NCBI RefSeq assembly: GCF_905475465.1
Contig: NC_062245.1
Location: 372,001 to 436,000 of the forward strand
DNA from: Pieris napi
Taxonomy: Eukaryota > Arthropoda > Insecta > Lepidoptera > Pieridae
DNA: 64,000 bases
Direction: 5' to 3'
Below the pieces are notes generated by a model. That model searched no databases and was not told the DNA's origin. It saw nothing but the letters and a program-made list of their open reading frames with translations. Shown here piece after piece: positions 34,129-46,000 of this stretch. The translations under genes were made by a program, and so were the position numbers. Numbering within the stretch: the first letter of the stretch is position 1; each line of letters begins with the position of its first letter.

Positions 34129-37100
34129 ATGTTTGGAACCAATCAAGACTACAAACACTTGAAGGCGTCACAGTCGTAAGTAAAAAAATGTTCTAAATAA
34201 TGTTTTTGTAAGATTTTTTATTATTTATATGTATTCCTATACCTATATTACACTACCTATATCCATTTTACGAAGACACTTATCCAGTTGCTCCAAGTTG
34301 CAGTGGATTTATAATAATAGTTGTCGAAATTTGCCGCCTTTTAATAGCAATGCGCATCACAACAATATGGCGTCTGCCCGGCTTCTAGTCCGCGGGCCCG
34401 GAGACGGGCGCGGGAGGAATATGGTGCCTTATCAACGTGTATCTGTCTGCGGAATACATGTAACTGGGGTATGCAACTGAATTGAATATGCTAAATATTG
34501 AAATACAAGAAGTTTTCATTGGGAGTTTTTGTCAAGGTACCGTTCGACGAGTTGGTGCGTTCGGCGGAGATGCTAGTTGATGCTTTAAACCTTCGCCGCT
34601 GCTACATGGACGTATCCCATCAGTCATTTCCGTCGGGTCTAGCGTATTACCTTGACCATCATGAGGCACCACCCCGGGGTCCTAACAAACAAGGGTCGGT
34701 CGATTACGGTGGCGCTGTTGTCAAGTTTGATAGTATGTAAAAGATATTTACAAGTACACCTGTAGACGTTAAATTTTGTGGTATTTCAATGTTTACTTAA
34801 ATTGTATTCAAGATGCAACAGCGGACCAGTACTACAAACTATCAACGTGTTCATCGGAAGAGTTGTGCAATGCGATTCCTTTAAGAATAACCAGCCCGTC
34901 GCACTCTGATCACCGTAGTAGGTTAATCATTATATTTTTAATCTGTATTTTAGAACGAGGACAAACTTGTGTACAATAGCGTCATGTGATGAAAAAAATT
35001 ACATTACATTATTATTATATTATTACAGTATATATGAGCGGTACACTAATGACGCTAAAGGCTGGGTCTAATCGAGAATCTTACGATAGCCAAGAAGGCC
35101 TGGAAGGAACTATTAGAACTTCAGGTTTAATAAATCGTCTTCTTGCTCTAATAAAATTGCTTCTGTATTCTTATAGTAGTACAAGTAGATAGTTCTATAA
35201 CTTTCATCTCTTCTCTTCTCTTTTTCTCTAAAGACTATAACTCAGTGACCACGACTCGTAAAGTATGTAATAACGACAGATCCATGGACTTGCTTTATTC
35301 CGGCCGACTGCAAATACCAGTACCGTTGGGAGAAAGGCGTGGTCCAAATTTATCAGTCCGAAGGTGACATGAATGTCCATAATCCCTTGCCCTATCGGAA
35401 CATCAGCTTCGTGAAGTACGTGGAGGATTTGTGTCGGCTCTCAGATATGATCGCCGATGGACCTCTGTACGTATATTTATAATTCTAATTATACTCAGTC
35501 GCCCATTGGTATATAGAAATTAGTATATTAGCCACACACCTCACCTCAACAGCACACTGCATAGATTAAGGACCTATCTGGTCGCCAAGCTCCAAAAAAG
35601 TACATTGTTTCATTCCATTTTTCTTCATTATTTCTTGAAGTAGGGCGAATGGAAAAAATATATGGTGGAGTTGAGTAGTTTATGTATCCATTTTGCAAGA
35701 TCGATACACGATTTAAATAACTTCGCTCGATAGAAAAAAAATCCAAACATAGCCAATTTTTGACACTTTGAATTCATTTTATGACGAAAGTGTGTATAGA
35801 ACATGATTTTGAAATTTACACGATATATTTTATCGCAAGCCAAGTAATCTATTAAAGAAAATTTTTTTTATAAAATTACATTAATTTAATGTGTTACATA
35901 ACTAATTGTTATTACGGGCCGGCGCGCCTCAGTGCTCCAGCTCTCCACTGCGCCTCGAAGTCCACTCCGAGACACTGACACAGCAATTCGTGCTGGGATA
36001 GGGCCTTAACAGACTTGTGAAATGTCCTTGTTGAGTCAAAAAGTCGGCTTTATGTCAGTTCTTAAAAAGACTTAACTATTTCTTATAATTCCGATACTAA
36101 AAGGAATAGTTAGTATTTTTGTAAATATTTTAATCTTTATTGTTTAATGTTTTTTTTTCTATGTGTATGTATAGTTTTGTATGTTATGTAAATGTTAATT
36201 TTAACCCCATGGGAGTTATCTGTAATGGTAGCTTATTTTGTTAATCAAATAAATTAAAACCTTTGGGTTCAATAGTTAAAAAAAACATACCCTACACATC
36301 CTTTCCTAGTAATGAATTTGAGTTTTCTAGTATCTATTTGAACAAAAAATTCACACCGAAAAATAAGAATTTTTCGAATTTTTGGTGGTAATTTTAATAA
36401 GCAATAATCTTGGTGTTATCATAAAAATAGCAGATATATAGCATCTTTCTATAGGTAGATGATGTATTCTAAAATAGCTTCATTAGTTTCTAGATTAATT
36501 CATCATGGAACATTAAGATCTATAACATAAGAATAGTAAGTAATTTAAGTCTAACCTAATTTACTAAAAAAATATTTAACATGAAAAAGAGTCCAATAAC
36601 ACTTATTACAGTCTCTAAGGTCACTCTGTTCTCGTGATCCAATTTAAATTTATTAGAAATAAGAATGTTTTACAGGTTTAGTTTAATGGTTGCCAATGCT
36701 AGTATCGATTCATGCGATACAATAATTTCAGTAAATCCTTCTGCTACCGCCGACTGAGCTACCTGTCCTCCAAATTCAAGATGCACGTCCTTCTCAATGA
36801 ACTTCATGAGCTTGCTCTGCAGAAAGCGGTCCCTCATCGGGACTTTTACAATATTAGGTATCCCTTTCCTTGATGGCACCATTCGTTTTATCGTAGTTAT
36901 ACAGAATCAGCCTCTCTTATATAAAAGCCATTGATTTTATAGTTCACACTTGCTTACTTAGTTTTTCGATTATAGACTTTCTCAAAGTAAAAATCGTCGA
37001 CCATGTTTTGGTATTTCGACAATATACGTCTATTTTAGGGTTTGGTTTTATGAACACTAGGAGCAGATGCGTGGCAATGTGGCACCAGCGTGCGACTGCA

Positions 37101-40100
37101 GAGGTTGCAGATTCGAACCCTCGCTCGGTGTAGAACATTGTGGGGAAACCGGCATGCCTTAGTACCCATATAGTCGAAGTTGTGTTTCGGGTTCAGAAGG
37201 TTGATTTACTACTTGCCCATTTGAAAATAAATGACTACGATACAGATATTTAAACGACCTAAAATATTGAAGCCCTTTTTTTTATATTAAAACAGATACA
37301 CAAACTTATATTTAAACATACTTAGGTTATTAACCGCATTAAAACGCGTGATGTTGGAGGCACTTCTTGAGCATTAATGCTAAATATACTCTTTTAGAAA
37401 AGTGGATACACATATACACGCAGCATCCAGTATGAACCAGAAGCACCTTCTCCGCTTCATCAAGCGCACCATGCGTACCTGTGCCGATGAAGTGGTGGCT
37501 GTCCAACGAGGAGTGCCCAAGACCCTCAAATCTGTGTTCGAAGAAATGAATCTGGATGCTTATGATTTGAATATTGATCTACTTGATGTCCACGCAGTAT
37601 GGAGTTTGAAATATTTCCTAAATGTTCTTAAGTGTAGCTCTCGAACAAATTTCAGGAACGCCGTGTTATTAATAGGCATAAATAATAATAGTGTGAAAAT
37701 GATGAAAACATACGAATCAGGCGCAGCGCCAACCAGATCTTTGCAACTTCCTGGCAATCCAGTAGTAGCGCCCGCGATAGCAGTACAAAAATCCCGAGGG
37801 AACTCTTTGTATCGAAAGACTAAATTCATAAAGAGCAATTAAGTAGGAAAAAAAATAGTAGATAGAAATAAACGATATGACAACGTAAGCCTGAGATGAT
37901 ATTAGGGACCGTCTTTTATTTAATATGACGTAGTTTTCCTTTAATAGGATAGAAATACATTTCATCGCTTCGACAAATTCAATGCGAAATACAATCCGGT
38001 AGGCGAAAGCAGATTGAGGGAGGTATTTCTCAAAACGGACAACTACATGAATGGAACCTATTTCGCTAGGATTATTAAGGTATTCAAAATTTTGATGTTT
38101 TCAAACGTTCCTTTATATAATAATAAAATAAAACTATATGCTCCAGGAAGTGATAACCGACCTAGAAGAGAATAAATACACGTATTCTGAGCCGCGGATT
38201 TCAATCTACTGCAAGAGCAAGTCGGAATGGAGCAAGTTGGCTTCCTGGGCTCTGCGTAACGACGTTCATTCCGCGCACGTGAGATGGCTGGTGCAGGTGC
38301 CGCGGCTCTAGTGAGTTTCAAATGGATTAAAACCAAATATTTAAAATAAATAAAAATAATAATAAAGCCCGTTTAATTTCCAATCATGACAAAAAAGATA
38401 ATATACAGCTTAGATTTTTTACATTTTATACATTATTTTATTTATCTTGTATATTATATATCCTATATCTTAGCTACCTTCAGTACCGTCGATGCCAGAA
38501 CCCCTTCACGGGTTAAGGCCTCCTACAGCTTTTTGCAAGTGACTATTTATGGCTTTCTTTCTCCATTCGCTTCCTGCTACCGCTTCTATTTCTTCTATCT
38601 AATTTTCTTGAGATGGTATGTGTTATGTGGTATGATATTACTGCATCATATTTAATCAGAATTGTAGGGTCCAAAGTGCGAATATTTTCTGAAAAGTTTT
38701 GTTTACATTTCTCGGTGTTTGCTCATAATTGTTCCTTTTCTGTATTACAGAACATGGTAGGTACAGTTACACTAGATTAAAAATTGCTTTGTCTCGTTCA
38801 GAAACCCTCCTAAATGAATGTGAAATGTATAAATTTGACAAAATGCCGGTTTGATTTATGTAATTAATATTGTTTGTAGCGATATCTACCGAATCAACAA
38901 ATTACTCAACAACTTCCAGGAGTTTCTCAACAATTTGTTTGACCCTCTGTTTCAAGTCTCCATCGACCCACATTCCAATGAAGAATTGCACAAATTCCTC
39001 ACGGTAACATAATTTTCTTGGTATTATTACGTATTTGTCTTTTGAAGCTTATTATTATCATTGCTTTCATAAAAAAAGTATTTGAAGAAAAGCATCAGCC
39101 TCATAGAAAGAATTTTCAAGATTTTTTATCTAAGAGAACTAACTGTTATGACAAACGCTATAGTTAAGGTTACATCAAAAAAGTTTTTATTGTATGGTAG
39201 TTAAGTATCCTTAAATGTTAAATTTTCCGCGCTTTTTCTTGACAATAACAAACACAACAAAACAAGAATTAGCGAAATCGGTCCAGCCGTTCACGCGTGA
39301 AGCCGTAACCAAGGGAAACAGGGATTCCTTTTATATATAAGATACAATATATTGCAAGCGTTTAGAATGACACAGTGTATCTTAATTTCCAGCATGTTAT
39401 TGGATTCGATAGTGTTGACGATGAATCAAAGCCAGAAAATCCAATTCTTAGTGAAAATATGCGCAGCCCAGACGAATGGGTCGATGAGGAAAATCCACCT
39501 TACGCCTACTACCTCTACTACATGTACGCTAATATGGTGACTTTAAATCAGCTCAGGAAGTAAGTAATTCGCTTTTTATTTACTAATAATGTTTAACTAA
39601 GCTGTGATTTCAGTCGTAGCACGATATATAGCCTAAAGCTTTTCTCGGTAAATAGACTTTAAAATCATAAAGATTTCTTTGTGAATATTGATGTCTGTGA
39701 TTGTTTTGTTAATATCTATTGTCAATAGTTTCCGTACGCTATCATAATTTTATACAGAACCTTAACTAAGGATCAATTTATATTTTAAAAATATTCTATT
39801 CTAATACAGATACGAACTCATACTCATTCGAATACTCATACACATACTTAATGTCTTCTACGACTTGTGTTTGATTAGTTGTAACACTAAGACTACTTTT
39901 TCTTTAATATCTCACCCGTTAAAAAAATGTTTTAAACATGCACCATGTACCTACCACGGAATAATTGTAATCTAGTTAACCACAGCAAAGGGGCTCTCAA
40001 GCGATAGATGAATTTTATCATCACCATATTTCTATAATAGTTTTTATTATTTAAAAAAATCACCTTTGTATACAGAGAGCGAGGCATGAACACTTTCGTC

Positions 40101-41850
40101 CTCCGCCCTCACTGCGGCGAGGCAGGCCCTCCCTCGCATCTCAGCGCCGCGTTTCTTCTTTCTGAGAATATTTCACACGGTCTCATACTGAGAAAGGTAC
40201 TAAAGATTAATTCGGCAACTTTTTGAATTGGTCATGTATGGATTTACATTATTTTATAATTTATCCAGATTTGTCTCAATATTTCTATACATAACAATAA
40301 AAATTTATAAAACGATATCTTTATGTATTTAAGTACGATTGAATATCGATTGACTTCGCTTTATAGTTGATATTTTGAAACAGCCAACGGACTAGCAGAC
40401 AGTATGTAATATTTGCAGGTACCAGTCCTGCAATATGCCTACTATTTGGCGCAGATCTATATAGCGATGTCTCCTCTCAGTAACAATTCCCTCTTTCTCC
40501 GATACCACCGTAACCCATTGCCCGAATACTTCGAGAGAGGACTCAATGTTACGCTGAGCACGGATGATCCCCTGCAGTTTCATTATACTAAGGTGTTTGT
40601 TAAATACTCTTTTTATTTTAGAAATGTACGTAGCCAAACAAATTAGTATTGTTATTAGATATTATTTCGTGTTTTTTTTACTCTCAAACTGATTACAATT
40701 TCCTATCTAATAATTTTTTTCTATTTTTAAATTGGAGAAAATCAAAGACAATTTTTGACAATTCTTCGATAATTTTACGTAAAAAAGTAACTTTTGGACC
40801 TTAAATCGATTATACGGTGGTAATAACTAATAAGGTAAGAGTCGTGTTTGCAGGAAGCCCTGATGGAGGAGTACAGTGTAGCAGCGCAAGCCTGGAAGTT
40901 GAGCACCTGTGACATGTGTGAGCTCGCCAGGAACTCGGTCATCATGTCTGGGTTCCCACATGAGGTTAGGATTTACTTTATGGAGACGCAATGCTAATTA
41001 GTTAAAATATATAATTTAAAATCAACAGTGAGTTAAGTTCGGTGGCGGTTGTTGTATGTTCAAATAAATGTTAAATGAAACACTTTGTTTGAAGCTGGCT
41101 TTAATTGTTTAAAGCTCACTTATAACAACTATTAGGGGTAGTGGGGTTGCAACGCTAACTAAAAATCAACTTGGCTTATTTAAGGGTTCTTAAATATAAG
41201 TGACACTTCTATATAAGTTTATTCGATCTTTTTGGACTTTCTCGGAAACGGGAATCTTATATTACAAATTATGAGTCTGGGGAAAAACTAATATACATGC
41301 ATTTTGGCTTCATGTGTGCGATAATGGCTAAGATTTGGTTGTGCTTCTAATTATTAACTAACATATATATTTAACTTAGCTAATGTTAGATTAAGTTACA
41401 AAATTTATATTATTATTTAAATTTCATTAATTTCGTGGCTACAAATTTTAGTTAGCATAGTTTATTCTGTTTTGTAAATAAATATGGAACAATAACCAGT
41501 GGTTCCATGGTGTCAAATAGTGTACTTAGAATTTTTAGATATAACCTAGACCTGCCACACTTTGTAATTAAATTATAAGTTTTATTTAATTAAAATACTT
41601 TATAGAACTTTTTTTTATACCTCCGGCGGCAAGCAACATGGCATTTATTAGATAGAGAGTGAGAAGATAACAATTTCATTAATTCATTATTTTTTAGATG
41701 AAGCAACATTGGCTGGGCGCCCAGTACCAACGGGATGGTCCCGAGGGCAACGACATAACGCGCACCAATATACCGGATCTACGCCTCGCTTATAGACACG
41801 AGACACTTATTGATGAACTTGATAATCTGTTTAAAGTGCATATGACGTGA
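34129..41850 (+). CDS. AMPD: AMP deaminase, paralogue 2 (14 exons)
   Basis: Tandem copy of the upstream gene with the same reaction expected (AMP to IMP). Exons: 34129-34175, 34321-34468, 34537-34732, 35280-35466, 36732-36857, 37398-37596, 37948-38079, 38147-38310, 38880-39003, 39393-39559, 40076-40196, 40419-40592, 40854-40964, 41698-41850. Phases sum to 682 residues ending FKVHMT. Zinc ligands are kept: THIHAAS (His240, His242), VLRPHCGEAG (His509), LSTDDPLQFH (Asp586/587). From exon 5 on, exon borders equal those of paralogue 1 except that exons 7 and 8 there are one exon here (37398-37596). The N-terminus is shorter and unrelated. Exons 1-2 and the junction 34732/35280 are my least certain choices; about 12 residues before DPW in paralogue 1 have no counterpart. 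The body looks under constraint, so I take the gene as functional. Confidence 0.9.
37052..37215 (+). repeat. Diverged tRNA-derived SINE fragment
   Basis: Contains gattcgaaccctcgctcggt, a B-box-like match, then gaaaccggcatgccttagta and a decayed agtcgaagttgtgtt segment, parallel to the SINE at 5568. It lies in intron 5 of AMPD paralogue 2. Confidence 0.55.
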
Positions 41851-41901
41851 CATTACCTCATAGAGAATGAAAATTCATACGAGTCTGGTACATTTTCAAA
41901 T

Positions 41902-41907
41902 AATAAA
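41902..41907 (+). terminator. Poly(A) signal of AMP deaminase paralogue 2
   Basis: AATAAA 52 bases after the TGA stop at 41848-41850, followed by a second copy near 41914 and others near 41981. The gene would have a short 3' UTR. Confidence 0.6.
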
Positions 41908-41989
41908 ACATTGTAATAAAAAAATAGTTATGTTGTATTGAAAGCAATCAATGTACTTGTGATAAATTTGATTAAAACAATAAATAAAT

Positions 41990-42957
41990 GCTCACTTATA
42001 AAAGCGTTACACACCTCTAAGATAATACAGTTTTATCGGGATTTTTACTGGTTGTTTTTATTTTCCCTATGCTCTCAAACATTTATGAAAATGTGTTTAT
42101 AGTTATCTATAATGCGATTTTCGTCTCCCATATAAAGCGGTTTTTCACCCCTATAACGCGGAGATTTCTCAAGTTATAATTATGTAGTGTGAAATTTATA
42201 ATGATTTTTCAAGTTCATAATTAGTTTGCGTACCTTTGCACCTGGTTAAATTGTTTTGTTATAAAATTAAATAACTTTACTTTTCCTAGTTCTTAAATTA
42301 TTAAACAAACGGTTTCACTACAATGCGATTTCCGAGACCCGGTCTGAGTATACCGCGTTATATGGGGGATTACTGTTCACGTGAGAAAACTACATGAGAC
42401 CTTCAGAAGACGCAGCCTTAACCAGATCCATGCATTTTCCTCACAATCGAGTAGCCCGTAGCAGTAGTATTTTTACCACCTCACTATTTACCTGTGATGA
42501 GAAGATAATCTCTTATCTCAAAATAATATATGAACCAGTGAACATTATTATTATCATCAAGCTCATGGTTCTAGAATGATGGTTATCTACAAGGGTGGCG
42601 AGGTGTTCGCATTCGTAATTTCCTAAGAAACTTACTCAGAAGTCAATTGCCTTTACTCGCTAAGGAATGAAGGGCTAGAAGATACTGGAATTGGTCTTTT
42701 ATCAATGTATTGTAAATGCAAGGACCCATTTAAATATCGATTGAAATGAAGCTCTAATTTATAGCTGATGAAGAAATTCGTAAATTGAAAGATAAAGGAC
42801 GAATATCAATTAATTCATGAGTTTTACCACGCCAGAGGCTTTCTTTTTCCTGTCCTGCTTCAAATCATTTTTACGATTTTTCTATGATACAGTCGTATAA
42901 ATGTTAAAGTTATGGGAAGAAGTACAAGGGAAATAAAACCACTACGTCGTAATGTTT
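41990..42957. other. Intergenic region between convergent genes
   Basis: AMPD paralogue 2 and GFM2 converge here. The region is AT-rich with no supported gene. A stretch near 42395-42475 (accagatcc, agtagcccgtagcagtagta) has a weak relative at 37725-37790, possibly a degraded repeat. Confidence 0.4.
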
Positions 42958-42963
42958 TTTATT
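42958..42963 (-). terminator. Poly(A) signal of GFM2
   Basis: TTTATT on the plus strand is AATAAA on the minus strand, about 85 bases past the GFM2 stop codon. A reasonable end for that transcript. Confidence 0.5.
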
Positions 42964-43045
42964 TATCTTAAGAATAGCCTATTCTAATGTAATCCTAAAT
43001 AAACATAAATAACGATTAAAAAAGTAACAATTATTGAGAATAATT

Positions 43046-46000
43046 TTAAAAGCCAGTGATGGAAGTGATTGCCTTTTCCTCGTCGTACTGCGACATCTGT
43101 CGGTTGGAGTGGAACTCCATAGTGAATGTGGCGAGACCTGAGCTCAGAGATCGAAGAGTTGAGGAGTAGCCCACCAGCTCGGACAGTGGCGCTAAGCAGT
43201 CGATGACCTGAGAATATAATAAAACTTACACTGATTTCGAATTCATAAACCTCAGAGTTGATAAATAAAGTAAAGTAATAAAAAAGTTAAACTTTTATAA
43301 GAAAAATTAAGGGTTGTATTTATTTTTGTATGCTGTATCACAAAAAAATAAAAACAAACAAAAATTGAAAAAAAAAAGACAATTGGGGTGGAAACCACTT
43401 ATTTCTTAGGGTTTTGAAATATAGTTAGTAGCCGATTCTCAGACTTACTGAATATATGGGAACGAACACTGTGACACGAGAATTTTATATCTTTATATAT
43501 ATAATTCTTCTGTGAGTGTGTATGTCACTGAACTTCTCTCAAACGACTGGACCGATTTTGATGAAATTTTTTGTGTGTGTTCAAGGGGATCTGGGAATGG
43601 TTTAGATTCACAAATAAGCCCGCCAGATGGCGCTGCAGTCGGTACTTTCATACTTTGCTTTACTAATTGCTTGAAATATCATGCAGGACAACGTCTGTCG
43701 GGTCCACTAGTATACTTATAGAGATTTACGTTTTACACTTTAAATACAAGAATAATATTAAACCAACCTTATTTCCATGTCTGATGTGTATGTGGTTAAT
43801 ATCGGCTCGTCGTCTGGTCAAATCCGCCATCACTCGAGCTGAATGGCTCTCGGGAACCACAATCTGGATGGACATCACTGGCTCCAGGAGCATGCTGCCG
43901 CTCAACTCAAATATCTACATACAAATTGATTTTTAGATTTATCAATATTGATTTGGTTAGAATTTAATTATTTTTAAATAAAGGCTAGAAGAAGCAAATT
44001 TAGATTAAACTATAATTTAAAAAAATTACAATGTTTAGTTTCTTCCTTGAAGATGGAAAATTTCCTGTTTTTACCTTTCGTAAGCACTGTACAGCGGCGG
44101 CCGAAACGGCAGTATCGGCTGTTCCACGGCCTACTTCCAGCCAATGAAGGGTCGCTTGGACATCTACTAGCTGCAAAACATATCATATATAAAAGGGATT
44201 ATCCCTAACTATGTTAAGTTGGGTTCAAGTATGGGAGCGTTCAAGTATTACGTAACGTATTTTGGGGGGGGGGGGGGGGGGGGGTCCTTTTATAAAACGT
44301 TACGATGCGGGGCGGGGATTGAATTACGCGTTATTGTTAATATTATTTTTGACTTTCCAGTACTTTACACCACATAATGGTGGTAACTTTTAGGTATAAA
44401 GAGTCACTAGGTGGTCACCAAAAGTTTTTACTATACTCGGGTACAGAAAAACGTTACGGCGCGTTCCATTGGGGTCAAAAATCTCCAAAAATTGCGTGAC
44501 GTAATTCTTGAACGCCAAATCGCGAATTTTTTTTCGTTTGAAACATAATACATTTCATATATTCTATCTCTATCATATACAGACACATAAATGAGCCTGT
44601 TTTGAGCCTACCTGAAGATAGGGAGATATGAATTTGAAAGCATTGTCAGAGTTAAAAATTTAATTTTTTTTATACTACTAAAGACAAACAATTTTGGAGT
44701 TATTTTCTGGATATGGAAATCCTCTATATGAGAAACAGCATAGTTACCGGGCAGCCAAGTTTGGGGCCATGCAACACAGCCGAGTGTACCCCTCGAAGTA
44801 TTGCTTGTTCGTACCGCGGGTGGATGTGGGATAGATTCGCTGCACTTTCCGCTGTTTTATCAAACCTAAAAATATTATATATATTCATTTAAGGATTTTA
44901 ATAAGACTTCCACATGCCACTCTAGGCATTTCCTTTTGGACTTTCTTAGAAGATACAACCCCCATAGTTTGAAAAAGGAGCATGCTCCTCTCTCAAAGGC
45001 TGACAACGCTCCCACTAACACTGGTGACCACGGGCTGCGGCAGCTGCCATTTATGGCTGCCATATAAAAAATAATCAAGTTGGCTAAATTTTAGAATATT
45101 AACTGGCAGCACTCAACAATATTTTTTATAAGAGCAAAGAGAATCCAAAAGAAGATCCGTGTAAACATGTTCCTATTAAAAATATGATGACCTATTAATT
45201 CGCAAATGTAAGTGATATTGTCTTTCTAAATCCAGTGGTAACCAAAACAATCCTGAAACAAAACATCTGTCAAGGAATCAAAATTAGAAAATAGATTCCT
45301 TACGAACCGAATTTTCTAGAAGCACGCAAGAAGAAGCTCAGCTCTTCATAATACTAACCTCAACATTTTCTCCTGTGAGACACCCTTAACAGTCTTAGCA
45401 GAAAGGGTAATCTTGACTTGCTGTCTGGCGCTGCCAATCTTTCGGTCCACGTTGACCGTGAACTTGGAAGAGCCGATTAAAGCCTCCTTATAGGCGATTT
45501 GAGGCGGGCCCAATTCCACATCGATTTTGTACTCGCGAATTATTCTTTCCTTTATTATTTCCAGGTGCAATTCGCCCATACCTGAAATAAAAGGATTTCT
45601 AAGGGATAATTAATGACAGAAGGAAACCTTGCAATGCTTTTACAGATTAGATAAGCATGTGATTATCAGCCCTAAGGTCATGCCTAATCAGGGTTACGCT
45701 TAATCTATTTCAAAACAGACGCAGAAGTGTGTTTGTCCTGCCCTTAAAATACAAAATAAAGTAAATTAGTGGCCCCTTTTTCGTCCCCTTTGGTCTCGGC
45801 CTCAGATTTCTATACCTGTATGAACATTTGTCAGTCTAATAGGCAAGTAGATGATCAGCCTTCTGTGCCTGACTCACGCCGTCGACTTTTTGGGTCTCAG
45901 GCGAGCCGGTTTCCTCACGATGTTTTCCTTCATTGTTTAAGCGAATGTTAAATGCGCACATAGACAAAAAGTCCATTGGTGCATAGGGGATCGAACCTCC

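Noticed and set aside
34986..35192. Plus-strand frame after an acceptor-like tattacag, considered as an extra exon of AMPD paralogue 2
   Set aside because: In the phase required from the 34732 donor it hits a stop quickly, and its translation does not resemble AMP deaminase.
35900..36280. GC-richer stretch followed by an AT-rich tail in AMPD paralogue 2 intron 4
   Set aside because: It may be a retroelement 3' end, but I found no second copy in the window and no coding remnant.
37402..37842. 146-codon frame running past the AMPD paralogue 2 exon
   Set aside because: The part after 37596 is intron read-through; the conserved next exon starts at 37948 and the donor at 37597 matches the paralogue.
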